This document shows positions 12,029-24,806 of a stretch of DNA of 64,000 nucleotides, one piece after another. Both the position numbers and the translations under genes were made by a program. This DNA comes from Gonocerus acuteangulatus. Its lineage: Eukaryota > Arthropoda > Insecta > Hemiptera > Coreidae. Each line of letters opens with the position of its first letter. Position 1 is the stretch's first letter. The notes beneath the pieces were generated by a model, which was not told where the DNA came from, made no database searches, and was given only the letters and a program-made list of their open reading frames with translations. The stretch is taken from positions 99,755,935 through 99,819,934 of the forward strand of contig OX328132.1 of the NCBI GenBank assembly GCA_946811695.1. The letters run 5' to 3'.

Positions 12029-15000
12029 ACACACAGAAAAAGAATTTGTTTGTTAATTTAAATGAAACAAGAACAAATTAGTAGGATTTCATTATCGCAA
12101 AACGAAGGTAATAAATTATGAGAATATTAGGTTAAAATTCAATTAAGGGATATTAAAAATAACAAAATGAAATTTTTTAGTTGCATATTTTTTTTTTATT
12201 GAGCACAATAGTTTTTTGGAAACAAATAATAACTTTTATAATGTCCTCTGTTCACCAAATCCTGGATGCCTCTGTTAGGCTTACTGTTAATAATGTTGCC
12301 ACTTGCTTCTTGAGTAATTTACTCCAAAGATGTTGTAATGTTGCACTCAACTGTTGAAGGTCAATTAGCTGTGAATGATGATTAAAAAGCTTTCTCTGCA
12401 ACAACTTCCACTTGTGCTACTTAGGACTAATGTCTACAGACAACGGGTGAAGAGGCGGACGGGAAATTTCCAGGTTTTCTACAAGTTGATGAACAACTCT
12501 TTCTCTATGGGGTTGAGTGGTGTCATAAAGAAGTTGAAAATCCCTCCCAATGAAATCCCTTGTTTGAAGGAAGTATTCCTCAATAATTTATTGTACGTAA
12601 CGGGCTGCTGTGAGGCTCATCAATATGGAGGTCATCTCATTTCTTCCGTAGCTACCAACCCAGATCATTACACTACCTCCTCCAAACTACACCGAAAGGG
12701 GCATGAACTTGGGCATTGTACACTTGCCATGTTCTCTGTAGACTCTTCGGTGTCAGATGTCACCATACAGATAGAAATGCGACTTAAAGCTACTCATAAT
12801 CTACATGTCAGTGTAATGTCTAGGCCACTTATAGGAAGGTGAAAGAAGAGAGTCCTCGGTTAACATTAGAATGATATATTTTCTAGAAATGTACATAAGT
12901 GAGGAGTAGGCAAGAGAGGTAGAGATTTTTTTTTTCCTAACCCAAGAAAACTTAGAAGCAAAAAAAAATAAAATAAATGAAGAGGTGAAAGAAAAACTGT
13001 GCAAGTGCAACTAGAAGTTAAGCACTGCGGGGTAGAGTGTTTGGATATAGAGTGCCTTTTATTGTGCTAAAGCATATTTGAAGGCTTGTAGAACTAAACG
13101 GAGTTGTGGCTTTACAACGTCAGCCACAGCTGGAGGTGGGGGGTTTAAAACTGAACGACTGGGAAATCGTTAGTATTGTCGCAAGAGGATAGAAGAAAGA
13201 AGATAAGCTAATAGAGACAGTGAGAGGGGAGGGGGAAACTAAAAATAGAGAGGAATATATTAACCTATAAACTAATGGCTTAAAGCTAATCTAAAAATTA
13301 ATTATTCCTAAGTTAGGAGTGAGAGCACATGGCGTAATGGAGGGGGTACAGTGATTCGTCGTTTTACAGATAGGACATCCAGTTCAACAAGGCGTAGTAG
13401 GCTACTCAAACCAACATTTACGTTAGTATTCTACATGATACCACTTAAGCAAAATTTAAATTGAAGCTAACCAGGAGAAGTGGTATCGTTATTCATAGGA
13501 TAGGTAGCAGGGCAAGAGAAAGAGACTGCAGAAGAGGAGGTGAGAAAGCTGAAACTAAGAGTCAAGAGTTGTGGGGTTTGTGGTGTTTGCTATCTTCTGA
13601 TAGTGTGATAGGAAAGAGATAGAATTATGGAATAGTCAGAGAGTAGATTATAAAAAGGGGGAGGAGAGGAAAACAACACGTGTCATGTGGGATTGATGGG
13701 ACAGAGGTTAGTGGTCAAATATGTCATGAAGATGGGCACCTATCCTGGTCCCTTGCCATCTGTCGAGACGGGGGGGGGGGGGATGCTATTGAATAGCCGG
13801 GTTTTGGAGGTGCTGTGTTGAGTCGAAGAACTTGATATATCTTCGCTTGATATAGAAGGTAATCCTCGGGAGTTCAAGAGTGTCATGAATTTGATCTGAC
13901 TTTACCTTTTGAAGAGAGGTGTGTCAAACAATGTTTCTGAGGACTCCATTTTGAAAGGTTTGTAGTTTCTTTAACGTGGTGGTGTGTAGGTAACGATAGA
14001 GAGGGGCAGGGCGCAAGACTCCTTTTTAGATGATTATTTTTAGTCTCAGAGAGAGGGTAGAGAAGGACAGCAAGTGTTTCAGAGAGCGACATCTCCTCCG
14101 GACCAAACCGAGCTTCTTCTGAAAGTGGGTGTTGAATGACATGTGTCTACCCATGTGAACACCCAGGTACATGACTCCGTCTATTCGGAAACTCTTAGGG
14201 AGGGTCTTCTTACCACTCTGAAAGGATAAAATAAGAGCATCGTTTTTACTGGGGTTGACTGTGTTGTTTATTGCACTGAGTTGCGTCAAGATGGCCTGTG
14301 GGGCATGCTCTGTGTACTCGAGTGATCTTTTGGGGTTTAGGGAGGTGCCGTATATGTATATGTCGTCAGCATAGGGGGCGATTTGGACGTGAGGGTATTT
14401 CTAGCCGACAATGTCGCCAGTGAACATACAAAATAGTGTGGGCGAGAGAACAGATCCTTGCAGGACACCCCAGGGTGACGGGAATATCTCGGAGAGACTC
14501 GTACCTACTCTTACTGAGAAGGTCCAGTCTTTGAGATAGGACTGCAAAGTGTTAAAGAGTTGCTCTGGGCAATCGTGCCTCCTGAGCTTACTTAAGAGTC
14601 TGTCGTGAGCAACAGAGTCGAATGCTTTGATCCAATCAATTGAAATGAGGGAGGTGCAATGATTTTTTTGGAAACTCTTTGATAAATGGGACTGGAGCCT
14701 TGCTAGGGAGTGCACAGTACTAAGACCAGATCGGAAAACTGTCTGTTCTGGAGGAATGAGGTTCTCATCCTCGCAGAAGTCGTTATGGTATTTTCTCGAA
14801 TATCTTGGACACGTAAGACAGGAGACTGATCGGCCTGTAGTGCTCGGGCAGGTGGCTGGACTTTGCGAGTTTAGGGAGAGGGAAGACTATGGAATGCTTC
14901 CAGTCCTGTGGGAAATGTCTGAGTCTTAGGCAGGAGTTGTAGAGGTGCGCTATATATAAGGCCTTACGTGGTAACTGGCGCAAGACTACGTATTGTATCT

Positions 15001-18000
15001 TGTCCAGCCCAGGGGATTTGTTACCCTTGGTGCTTCTGAGGATGGCTTTGAGCTGCCTCGGTGAGACAAACATGAAGTTTCCTTCATGTGTTAAGTGGAG
15101 GAGTCGGTGAGTTCTCGGCGGCGTGGGTTTGAGAGTCCGCTGCAAGGTGAGTCTCAATGATCTCAGCTTGTTCCGCTTCATCGAGCACTGAGCCGTGGGC
15201 GTGGAGTTCGACTGTGTTACCTTTTTTGGGATCACAAGTCTTTACAAGTTTCCAGAACTTATGGTGGTCACCTTGAGTACTCACTAGTGTGTCGTGCCAG
15301 ATAGACATTTTCCACTGCCTCATGAGGGAATGGTTTTGGGTGGTGAGGAAATTTATGACTGGTTTTAAGAGGGGGTTTCGGGTGCAGTACCAATTGTTGT
15401 GACGTGACCCGATGAGGGCTAGGATGTGTTTGGACAGGACTCGTAGGTTAGGTGGGGCTGGAAGGAATTTTCGGATAGACAGGTTTGCAGCTTCAATGAT
15501 TTTTGTTGTGAAGGCCCTTATGGACTCTTCCAGGGTCTCAGTATCGCTGATGACAGCCTACTCTGGCGTAAACTCGTCCATAAGGGATTGGAATTCCTTC
15601 CAATCTGCCTTATGGAACGAGTAGTTGGTCTTCTTTGGGTGCTGTGTCTTGCCAAACAATTAATAAAGAACTGGCCGGTGGTCGGAAGTGAGGAAGTCCA
15701 ATCCGGAACATTTACTCACGATGTGGGGTACCTGGGTGAGAAGGTGATCCAGAGTGGATATGATTGCTGGTGAATTTGTATTTACTGCTAGACGTCTATA
15801 GGTATAAACGTTTGGGTGTATGACTGTGGAACGAGTTTTCGTTATCGCAGGCCCGGGGGTGTGAGCACTGCTCTAGACTGTGAGTGGCCTTATATACCTG
15901 TCCTCATCCCCACTACCTGTGAGCCCCTCTTTCTGCAGTAGGGAGGAGATGCACCGGCGGGGCAGGCCATTACGTCATTTCTCCCTCTCCTTGAGCTCAT
16001 TATTCTCTCAGGGTTTTTTCTGGCAACTATGAAAATATTCCTATCCTTTCATTACAATTTAATGCGTTGAGATTCACTGTCCAGCCTTCTAGGCCTTCAG
16101 AGACATTTTTTGGGGCACAGATATATACAGGTGTGGCTCTCTGAGGGTTAAAAAACTGCGGTTCTTAAAGAAAAAAGAAACATTTTAATAGAAAATTTAC
16201 GAAAAAAACACTCCTGAGAAAAAGCATGCAAAACTTATGAAACATGTTTGAAGAGTAAAATCTTTCTGAAAAATTAAAAATAAAATATATTAATGCTTGT
16301 AAAATTGAGTAAGTTTTATGAGAGGTTTGTGTTTTTCTTTTAGATTCAATTAATTATTTATTATCTCAAGTGTAATGACATTTTCTTTTTTTTCCAGAGA
16401 CGTTGATGGTGTTTTGGCTGTATGTTTTAATATGATATCTAATCTCTGTAGATGTGGAGACCATTATTTTTTAAAGAATGATTTAAAGCTGTTACTTCAA
16501 AGTATTAGTAATGTCATATCCTCTAATGAAAGTTCAGTACCTGTCATATTATCTCTATTTGACCAACTTGATATGAACTTTGTGTAAGTATTAAAGAAAT
16601 TTCCATTTTAAACTTACATTTAACTACTTAAAGTCTAAGCCCGATTATTTTTGGGCTGGCTAAAGGCTCTCCACAGGTTATGCCTGAGTATCTTCGGGTG
16701 GGCTATTATCTGGCGCCCCTGCCTTTTATATGCCATTCAGATTATTATCTGTGCTCCATATGTGGGCAGTAGTATTTTAAAGTTATAGTTCCCACCAATA
16801 GGTGTTGTAGATAGATGTTAGTCTTCCACAATTCACTTGTAATAAGGCTTTTGTCTTTCACTGGATGGTCCCGTTACTTTTAAACCCCTTGATAGATTTA
16901 AACATTGGCCCTTTAGTTATTCAGACTCTACTGACTTGTTTGTTGCTCTGTGATTTGACTTCAAGTCTATACGAGTTTACTTTCTTTTTTTTTTTTACGG
17001 TGCACCAATATCTACTAATCACCGCTCGTCCTAATCGTCCATGGTGCAGCAGAGAATCCTCTCAACGGGCCTTGAAATTAGAAAAATCCCTGCTGCAGGT
17101 GGGACTTGAACCCCCATCTCCCGCCGCATGAGAATCCAAGGCGTTAGCCACTAATTTAATGCTATTTTTTTTTTCCAGGCTTCAATATTATAAACCAATT
17201 GTTTATGATGTTGTTTTCGGTGAGCATTCCAATAGAAATGTATCATGGTCTACCTTGTCTAAAAGAATTGATTTAGATTTGCATCGAAATTTTCTAATTT
17301 GGTTAAAGGTTTGTTTTGTTTTTTTTTGTAACATTTATTCCTATTTTATGATGATTCTCGATAAATTATGTTTATATTTATGTGAAATTATTTATTTAAA
17401 GTTATTCAAAGAAAAATATTTTATTTTGATTGTTATGAACCAAGTATTTAAACAAAAATAATCACAGATATACCTCGAGTTAAGTTATTCTTTATTATGT
17501 CAGTCCTCAGGAGCGAGGTTACCTCAGTGGTAGAGCACACGGCTAATATGCTTGGGTTCAAAACTCAGCCACACACTGAAGATTTTGTCTTCTTGTGTGA
17601 TTAATCGAGGATTGGCGAAATAAAATTAAGTTTAAGTTATTGTACAGAGTGGCACAGAAAAACAGGAATGTGTGAAATGAGTAGTGGCAGCCACGGGCAG
17701 GTAGCAGCACTGAGGGTTCGTGGCAGAGAGTAGACAGTCTGCCATTTCAGTAATCATGGATCAGTGGAATCGAAAACAGCACGTGTTACTCATAAAAATG
17801 TTTTTTAAAAAGAATGATAGTTTGGTAGTGAGGCATAGGGAGTTTCGAGGTTTTTACGATTTAGGACATATGATGCCTAGGAGACTGGATCTGCCCTCAA
17901 GAAGAACCAACAGGACGCCCAAGAAGTGTGCTTATTCCAGCGAACATTGATGTTGTATGCGAATCTGTCTTACGTAGCCCATGGCATTCAATTCGCAGAA

Positions 18001-21000
18001 TTATTCATCCACATTTAAGATTTTATCCATACAAACTACAGATGGTACAACAATTAAAGGACCGGTTACAATTATGATTCTGCCAACAAATGATAACAAA
18101 ATGAAACAATGACGATGAATTTCTAAACAAGTTGTGGAAGCATGTCGCGTTCAACATCAATGTTCGCTGGAGCAAGCACATTTCTTGGTCATCCTGTTGG
18201 TTCTTCCTGAGAGCTGATCCAGTTTCTTCAGAGTTCTTCTCCCAACATTTTATCGTGTGTTTTGATGGAACGGCATCATAATGTCCTAAATCGTAAAAAC
18301 CTTTGAACTCCCTACACGCCACTACCAAACTATCATTGTTTTTAAAAAACATTGTTATGACTAACGTGCACTGTTTTCCATTCCACTGATCCATGATTAC
18401 TGAATTGGCTAACTGTCACAAACCAGCAGTGCTGACACCTGCCCATCGCTGCCACTATTCATTTCAAACATTCGTGGGGTATGGAATACTAACAATTTAA
18501 AACTTTTGAATAGTTTTAGGCAACTAAAATGCTATTACAACTAAAATAAAATATTTTTTATGAACTAAGTGATCTTATTTAACCCATTTCCGCCGACTGT
18601 AACATATATGTAACGCGTGAGAAGAGAGATTTAGGCTTGTGCCTATCAGATCCTGTCTGTACATGTCGAGCTGTGTACCCCCATTCTCTTCAAAATATCC
18701 CCCCCCCTTCGGTTCTCCAAAGTTTCTTGACACTAACTGTCATATTTAGTTCGCCGGTGATTTTTAAAAAGTGCACACATTTTTATTACCCGGTGAAATG
18801 GATACGTCAATGTTGTAAGTACATTTACATTTTCTCTTGAATTTGTTTTGTAAATATTGAAATGGGATTTGTTAAGACAATATGTTGACTGTATTCTAGT
18901 GCGTTTTTGATCATTGAGATATATTTTTTAACATAATTGTAAGCTTTCGAAAGTTTGTGTTACATATATGTTACACTCGGCGTTCGAAGTACAAAAATAT
19001 TCAATTTTCAGTGATTTAGTCATTTTTCGGGTTATCACTGTTCAGGAGTCCATTGATATCATTGAAGGAAAGCACGATAACTACATTGGGGAGTTCATTG
19101 ATACTGAAGATTAACACGAGATATATTCATTAGTCTTCTAGATGCACGAGAACTCACAGGGGACGAAGATTCTTGCGAAATCATAGATAATTTGAACAGA
19201 AATCAACTTGTTCCTAAAGCTGAAATCCGCAACAAATAATATCGTGTTACGGAGCTGCAAGAATCGTACTTCCAAGAGAAGAAACAGAACTGGATTGAAG
19301 GAGACCTTTGTGCAGTACCTGACGACTATCGATTTCAACCATTCACTGCATCAAGATTTGCGAATCTAAATGCCGTTGAAGTATTCGAAATGTTTTTCGA
19401 CACAGACTTAAACAACCTAATTATGAAAGAGACTCGTAATTATTCGACTCGAAAAAATCAACCTTTCTTTTCAATGGATGAGGAAGAATTTGATGTAGGT
19501 ATGCGTTCGATGTACTATTCTTTATAATAAGAAGTAATATTTATGGGTCTAAGAATGTTTTTCTAAGCATAATATAAGTTATGTATATTTAATCGCGTAA
19601 TAGTATATATTACAATAATAAATGCATTGCGATTATTATTTTATTCATTTCAACCTGCCCTCCTTACCTTATAACCCCAAATGACTGCAACATATATGCA
19701 ACACCCCATAAAACCCCCTCTCCCCCCCAATATTTTGAACTATTTTCCCTGAATTCATAGAAGTTAATATTAAAAGAATTTCATAAAATATATTAATTTC
19801 TCGAAAATTTTTAATTCTCGGCGAAAAAGGGTTAATTTATTTTTAAGGGTTTTATGACACATTTTTACCATCAACTCAAAATTTCGGGGGGGGGGGGGGG
19901 GGGGTCTGCAGCCCCCCCCCTTATATACGCCCATACACCCAACAAATCTATGTAATCACATAGGCACATGTGGGGTGGCTATGTTCGTACAACTCTCGTG
20001 TTATAAGTAAAGGAATAGTGCCAGTTATTGGTGGGATTTGATCTTTTGTGAAAAATATAAAATAATATCTCAAAAAAAAAAAAAATAATGAAATGTATAA
20101 CATACAGGCCTCTTTTTCGTACATGGCCACTGCGCATGTGCAAACGCCAGCGGACACTTTTTTGTAACGCTTTTTATCAGTTTAGTCATAGCTAAAGCAT
20201 ATTTATGCTACAAAAAATCAGTCCCGTAACAGGCCACTAAGGGCCCAGAGGGGCAGGTACTGTAGAGGTATCTGATTCTTGACCATATGGCACACTAGGG
20301 AGATTGTGTGGTCAGTACTATGCTCTGGCCACTTACGTTTTCCCTTTGCTGCTACCAATTAATTGATTAATTAAAGGCTGGGTGAGCCTAGGGGCGATCT
20401 GAGACCCCAAATCCAACCCTCGAACGATGACACTAGAAGAAAAAATCTTAAGTGCATGCTCAGGTTTTGAACCTGGGTCCTCCAGTTCATTAGTCGAGTG
20501 CTCTGCCCCCTCGGGAATGGAAAAAGGATGACAAAAAAAGAAAAATGTCTCCAGACCTCACACCCTTGGATTACATCACATAGGGACACATTAATGATTT
20601 GGTTTACACGGAGCCAATTGGCTCCAAGGAGCACCTCATCCGTCGCATCAGATGGGCCTGGGGACAGATTACAGCAGTGCAATGCCATCCAGTCTGTCAA
20701 TGTGTGATGTGATGCCTGTATTGCTGTATGGGGCCAAACCTTTGAACAGTTTTTAAATTGATTATTAGGAATTAATAGAAGAAGAGATTGTTATTTTATT
20801 ATTATAATGTATACAGTCTAGTGTTAAATTCCACATATTTTAAGAACTGAAAGGTTTTTGTTTTGTTTTGTGTTTTATAAATGATGTTGAACTTGCAGCT
20901 TTATGTAGCGTCAGTTTATTTTTTCTACCATGAAGATTTTTTGGGGGTTTTATGGAGGGGGGCCTTTTCATAATTGTTTAGTTGTTTGTGTTTTTCTTGG

Positions 21001-24000
21001 AAACAAAGAAAAAACGAGATATATGCCAAAGGACTTTGACTTTTCACCCTGCATCGATTCCCCAAGTTTGGTAGTTTTTTGGAGACACCCTGTAAAAGCA
21101 TTAACATCATATAGAGTCATGTTACTCTATATTTCCTTATTCATCAGTCTTTAAGAGCTCAATATTGGTGAATATCACAGTAGTCCCAATTCCTACCATT
21201 TGGTATTGTTATCATTGCCTTCATGAAATTTAAGTTTAAGTATACCTATGATATATATCTTATCAAGTTATCCCCTACTCTCTTTATCCCTAGTCAACAA
21301 GCTGCAAGAAAAAAAAGTAGGACCTGAACCACACACACTTTTCTTTGAAGAAAAGCATTTACATTTAATGAAAAAAGGACTTCAATGATAATATGATCTC
21401 AAACGTTCTAACACTTCTCAAAAATGATGCACGCTTACCACAAAGCTTTTGATCTTTATCGTGTATTCGTAAAGAAAACAAGAACAACACAACTGAAGGA
21501 ACTCTTGATCAGTTTCTTATTTAAAAGCTCATCGAACATAAGCAACCAGAATCAGCTTTTGCTGTGCATTTATGTAAATTTGACTTTCGTTTTTCTTCTA
21601 ATTTTGCCTCACCCGGAATGAAGTGCCGATGTAAGGTGGAATATTTTTTTTTTTTTTTTTTTTTTTTACGGCGCATCTACATCTAGGTCATTAGCGCCGA
21701 AGGTGGACTATAAATTTATATTCACTTAGTCAGCACTATCAACCATAGAAGTCAGTGGGCAAGAAAATTCTTATATAGTATATTTCTGATATGTTCAAAT
21801 TTAACAATTATATGATATAAATATAGTATTTTATTATGTGAAATTATTTTTTTATTCTTGTCCACATACAAAATAATATTTTCTAAACTTAATTTAAATA
21901 ATTAAAAATCTAAAAAAACGGAGCCTGTTAGTATATATAATATTGAATTCATTTATTTGAAAATGTTATAAATAATAATTTGTGTTACTTTTTTTCTTTT
22001 CAGTTCACTAGAATTGAAGATTGTTTTCTTCTGCTTGAATCGTTGAAGACAATACCAATATCTAAAACAGAAATATGTCTTCATCTATCAGCTGTTATAA
22101 ATTATATGTTAGCTTCTGGTTTCAATCCTAAAGAAGCTGTGAATATGTTACTTAAATATATTTTGGATACAAATATTCACATTCAGTCATTAGTTTTGTT
22201 GACTATCGTTTTAGGACTAGAATCTTATTCGGAATTATATATTTTTGTGGTGCTAGATTTATGTAAGTTACCTCTTTGTTTTGTTTTTTTTTTTAATATT
22301 TTTTATTGCCTATACTATGATTAGAACTTCTTTAACCACTTACTATATTTTTTTTTCTCCTCTGGAAAGGAGGACTTATTAGAGACCTTAATTATATGGA
22401 AAAACATGAAGTAAGAAGTCCCATATTGCTCTTTTAGATCATTCTAATGATCTCAAATAGATGTGGCAATTCTGGGCTTAAAATGAGACAGATGATCTGC
22501 TCATGCTTAATTTACTGTTAATAAATGGAGGGAAGTTCAAACTTTGTGAAGAAGAGAAAAGAGAATCCACCGTAGGAAAAAGCGAATATGGGAAAATGAT
22601 TTTAACATAGTGAACATTAATTTTCAATCCACAATAGCAAAGATCATGCCTTTCACAAATTCAATCACATCCTGAAAGAAATGAGTCATTTTTATTTTAT
22701 GTTAATATTTACTAAAAGAGGATCTGCCCGTGGTCTAGTGGCTAATGCTTTAGATTCTCAGGTGGGAGATGGTGGGTTGGAATCCAACCGGCAGCAGGAA
22801 TTTTCACATCTCAAGGCTCGTTGAGAAAATTCCTAGCTGCACCAAGTAGTATGTCGGCTCTAATGGCCTAGATGTCGATGCGCCGTAAAAAATAAAAAAA
22901 ATAAAATATTACGAAAAGAAGTAAAAGTCCGATTCGCAGGAACTATGTCATCTTAGCACAATTTGCTTCTTATCCCTTGTACCATTTAGACAGCCTGGAA
23001 AAGAAACAATTAATATTTTGTCTTGATATTTCATGAACAATTTAAACACCTACTCCAATGACATTTAGAAGAAAAGCTAGATTTCAGTCACTGCAATGCA
23101 CAGGAAACTGATAGTAGCCAAGTACTCAGCAGAAATACACTCAGCGTCAAAATGTTAGACACTAGGCAAAATATTATTTTTGACTTCTCACTTGACTAGA
23201 TCAACAAAAAAATATTAATTCAATTATTTTTAAGTTATCTTAAACTTATCTGGAAATGCCATTTAGTATTATAACCCATTCCAAAAATATATAAAATAAA
23301 AATGTTTAAAAACGGATTCTAGGTGCGTCAAAATGTTAGACACACTGGAAGATAAAAATAATAAAAGAGTTACTTAAAATTCTGTGGCTTTTCCATCGCC
23401 TTTTATTACTTCAAAAATTCTTTTTGGAATTGAATGAAATAATTTTTTTAACGTTTCTTGAGGTTTGTCATCCCCTGAAGCTAGATTTTCACTTTTTAGC
23501 TCATCGATTGTGGAATATTGTCTTGACTCCCTATATACTCTTCTTGTAAGAATTCCCAGGCATTTTTTAATAATATTAAGGTCTGGAAAAATAGGTGGCC
23601 AATCTAGTTTGTCTATATTCTTTCGGATGACCATTCCTTAATAATTCTTGCCTAATGAATGGATTGGAGCGAAATTTACTGTGCTAGATTCGATAAACTT
23701 AGTTTTATGCAACTTGAAATCTCCCTACAACCCATCTCATCCTTGTGTAGCAAAGAAATTAAACGGCACTCTTCTCAAGAAAACCATTTCTTTTTTCCTA
23801 TACTTTAACTTGTCATTGAAATTTACCACATGACAAATTGAAAATGTCAAATTTTAACACTTTTTAAGTCAAGGTCTAAAAATGCATAATCAACCATTAA
23901 CAATTTTGGTGCGGGTGTAATTTTTTTTAATACCTCAGTTACAGGTGCATTTTTTGTTTGAATTTTTCGTGGATACATTTTTTTAAATCATGTCTGATGA

Positions 24001-24737
24001 GTTTAATAGTAATGCAACAAAGAAAACTAACCGGAACTGCATTTTCGGAAGTGCCCTTCAGGAGGTACAGCCCATAAGCGAGAGATTCCACCTGCTTTGC
24101 GGGCTAGTATTAATAGATGCACATAAGTCAGTTCAGTTGGTAACAGCTTATTCAGTCTTCAATTATTTTATATTTTATATTACATTTTTGTTGTGGAAAC
24201 GTTTTGGCTATAAGCCATTTTCAATCCAATTATCTGTGAAATATAATTAATTATACTGGTTAGGATATTAAGTTAAAATATAAACAAATAATAAACATAA
24301 AAATTAGAGTATACTAATTTATCAACAACTGACCTGTATGATTTTGCATTATTTTTTTATAAATTATAATCTTCAGATTATGTGCTTGTAAATTTGATAT
24401 TATTTAGTTTGAGGAGGAAATTTCATTTTTTTAAATTGTATGGTTCGTGTCTGGAAATTAATGAATATTTATATAGAAATATTTCGTTAAAAGAATTTTA
24501 TAGTTAAAATTAATATGGATGATATCATACATCTATTATTACATGGATGATATTATTATTACCTCAATTATTACATATTATTTCATATATTTGAGTCTGC
24601 TTCTGTAAAGGAGGACTAGATGTGCAAGACTGAGCGTCAAAAAAACAAAAATTCTTTCAAATATTATAAATTTATTATCTAATATATGAAATAAAATGTA
24701 ATAATTGTAATCTAAAATACATTGGAGAAACAAGACA

Positions 24738-24806
<69 letters not shown>

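Noticed and set aside
12375..12842. 155-codon plus-strand frame
   Set aside because: It is the antisense shadow of a Tc1 transposase relic readable on the minus strand.
17515..17590. Possible functional tRNA gene
   Set aside because: A- and B-box-like motifs are present, but the acceptor and anticodon stems do not pair; it reads as a SINE head.
18637..18840. 67-codon cysteine-containing frame
   Set aside because: It lies in the noncoding left part of the piggyBac element, has no splice or start support, and resembles nothing.
20498..20707. Small open frames around 20.4-20.7 kb
   Set aside because: They overlap the SINE family 2 head and its flank in both strands; no independent support.
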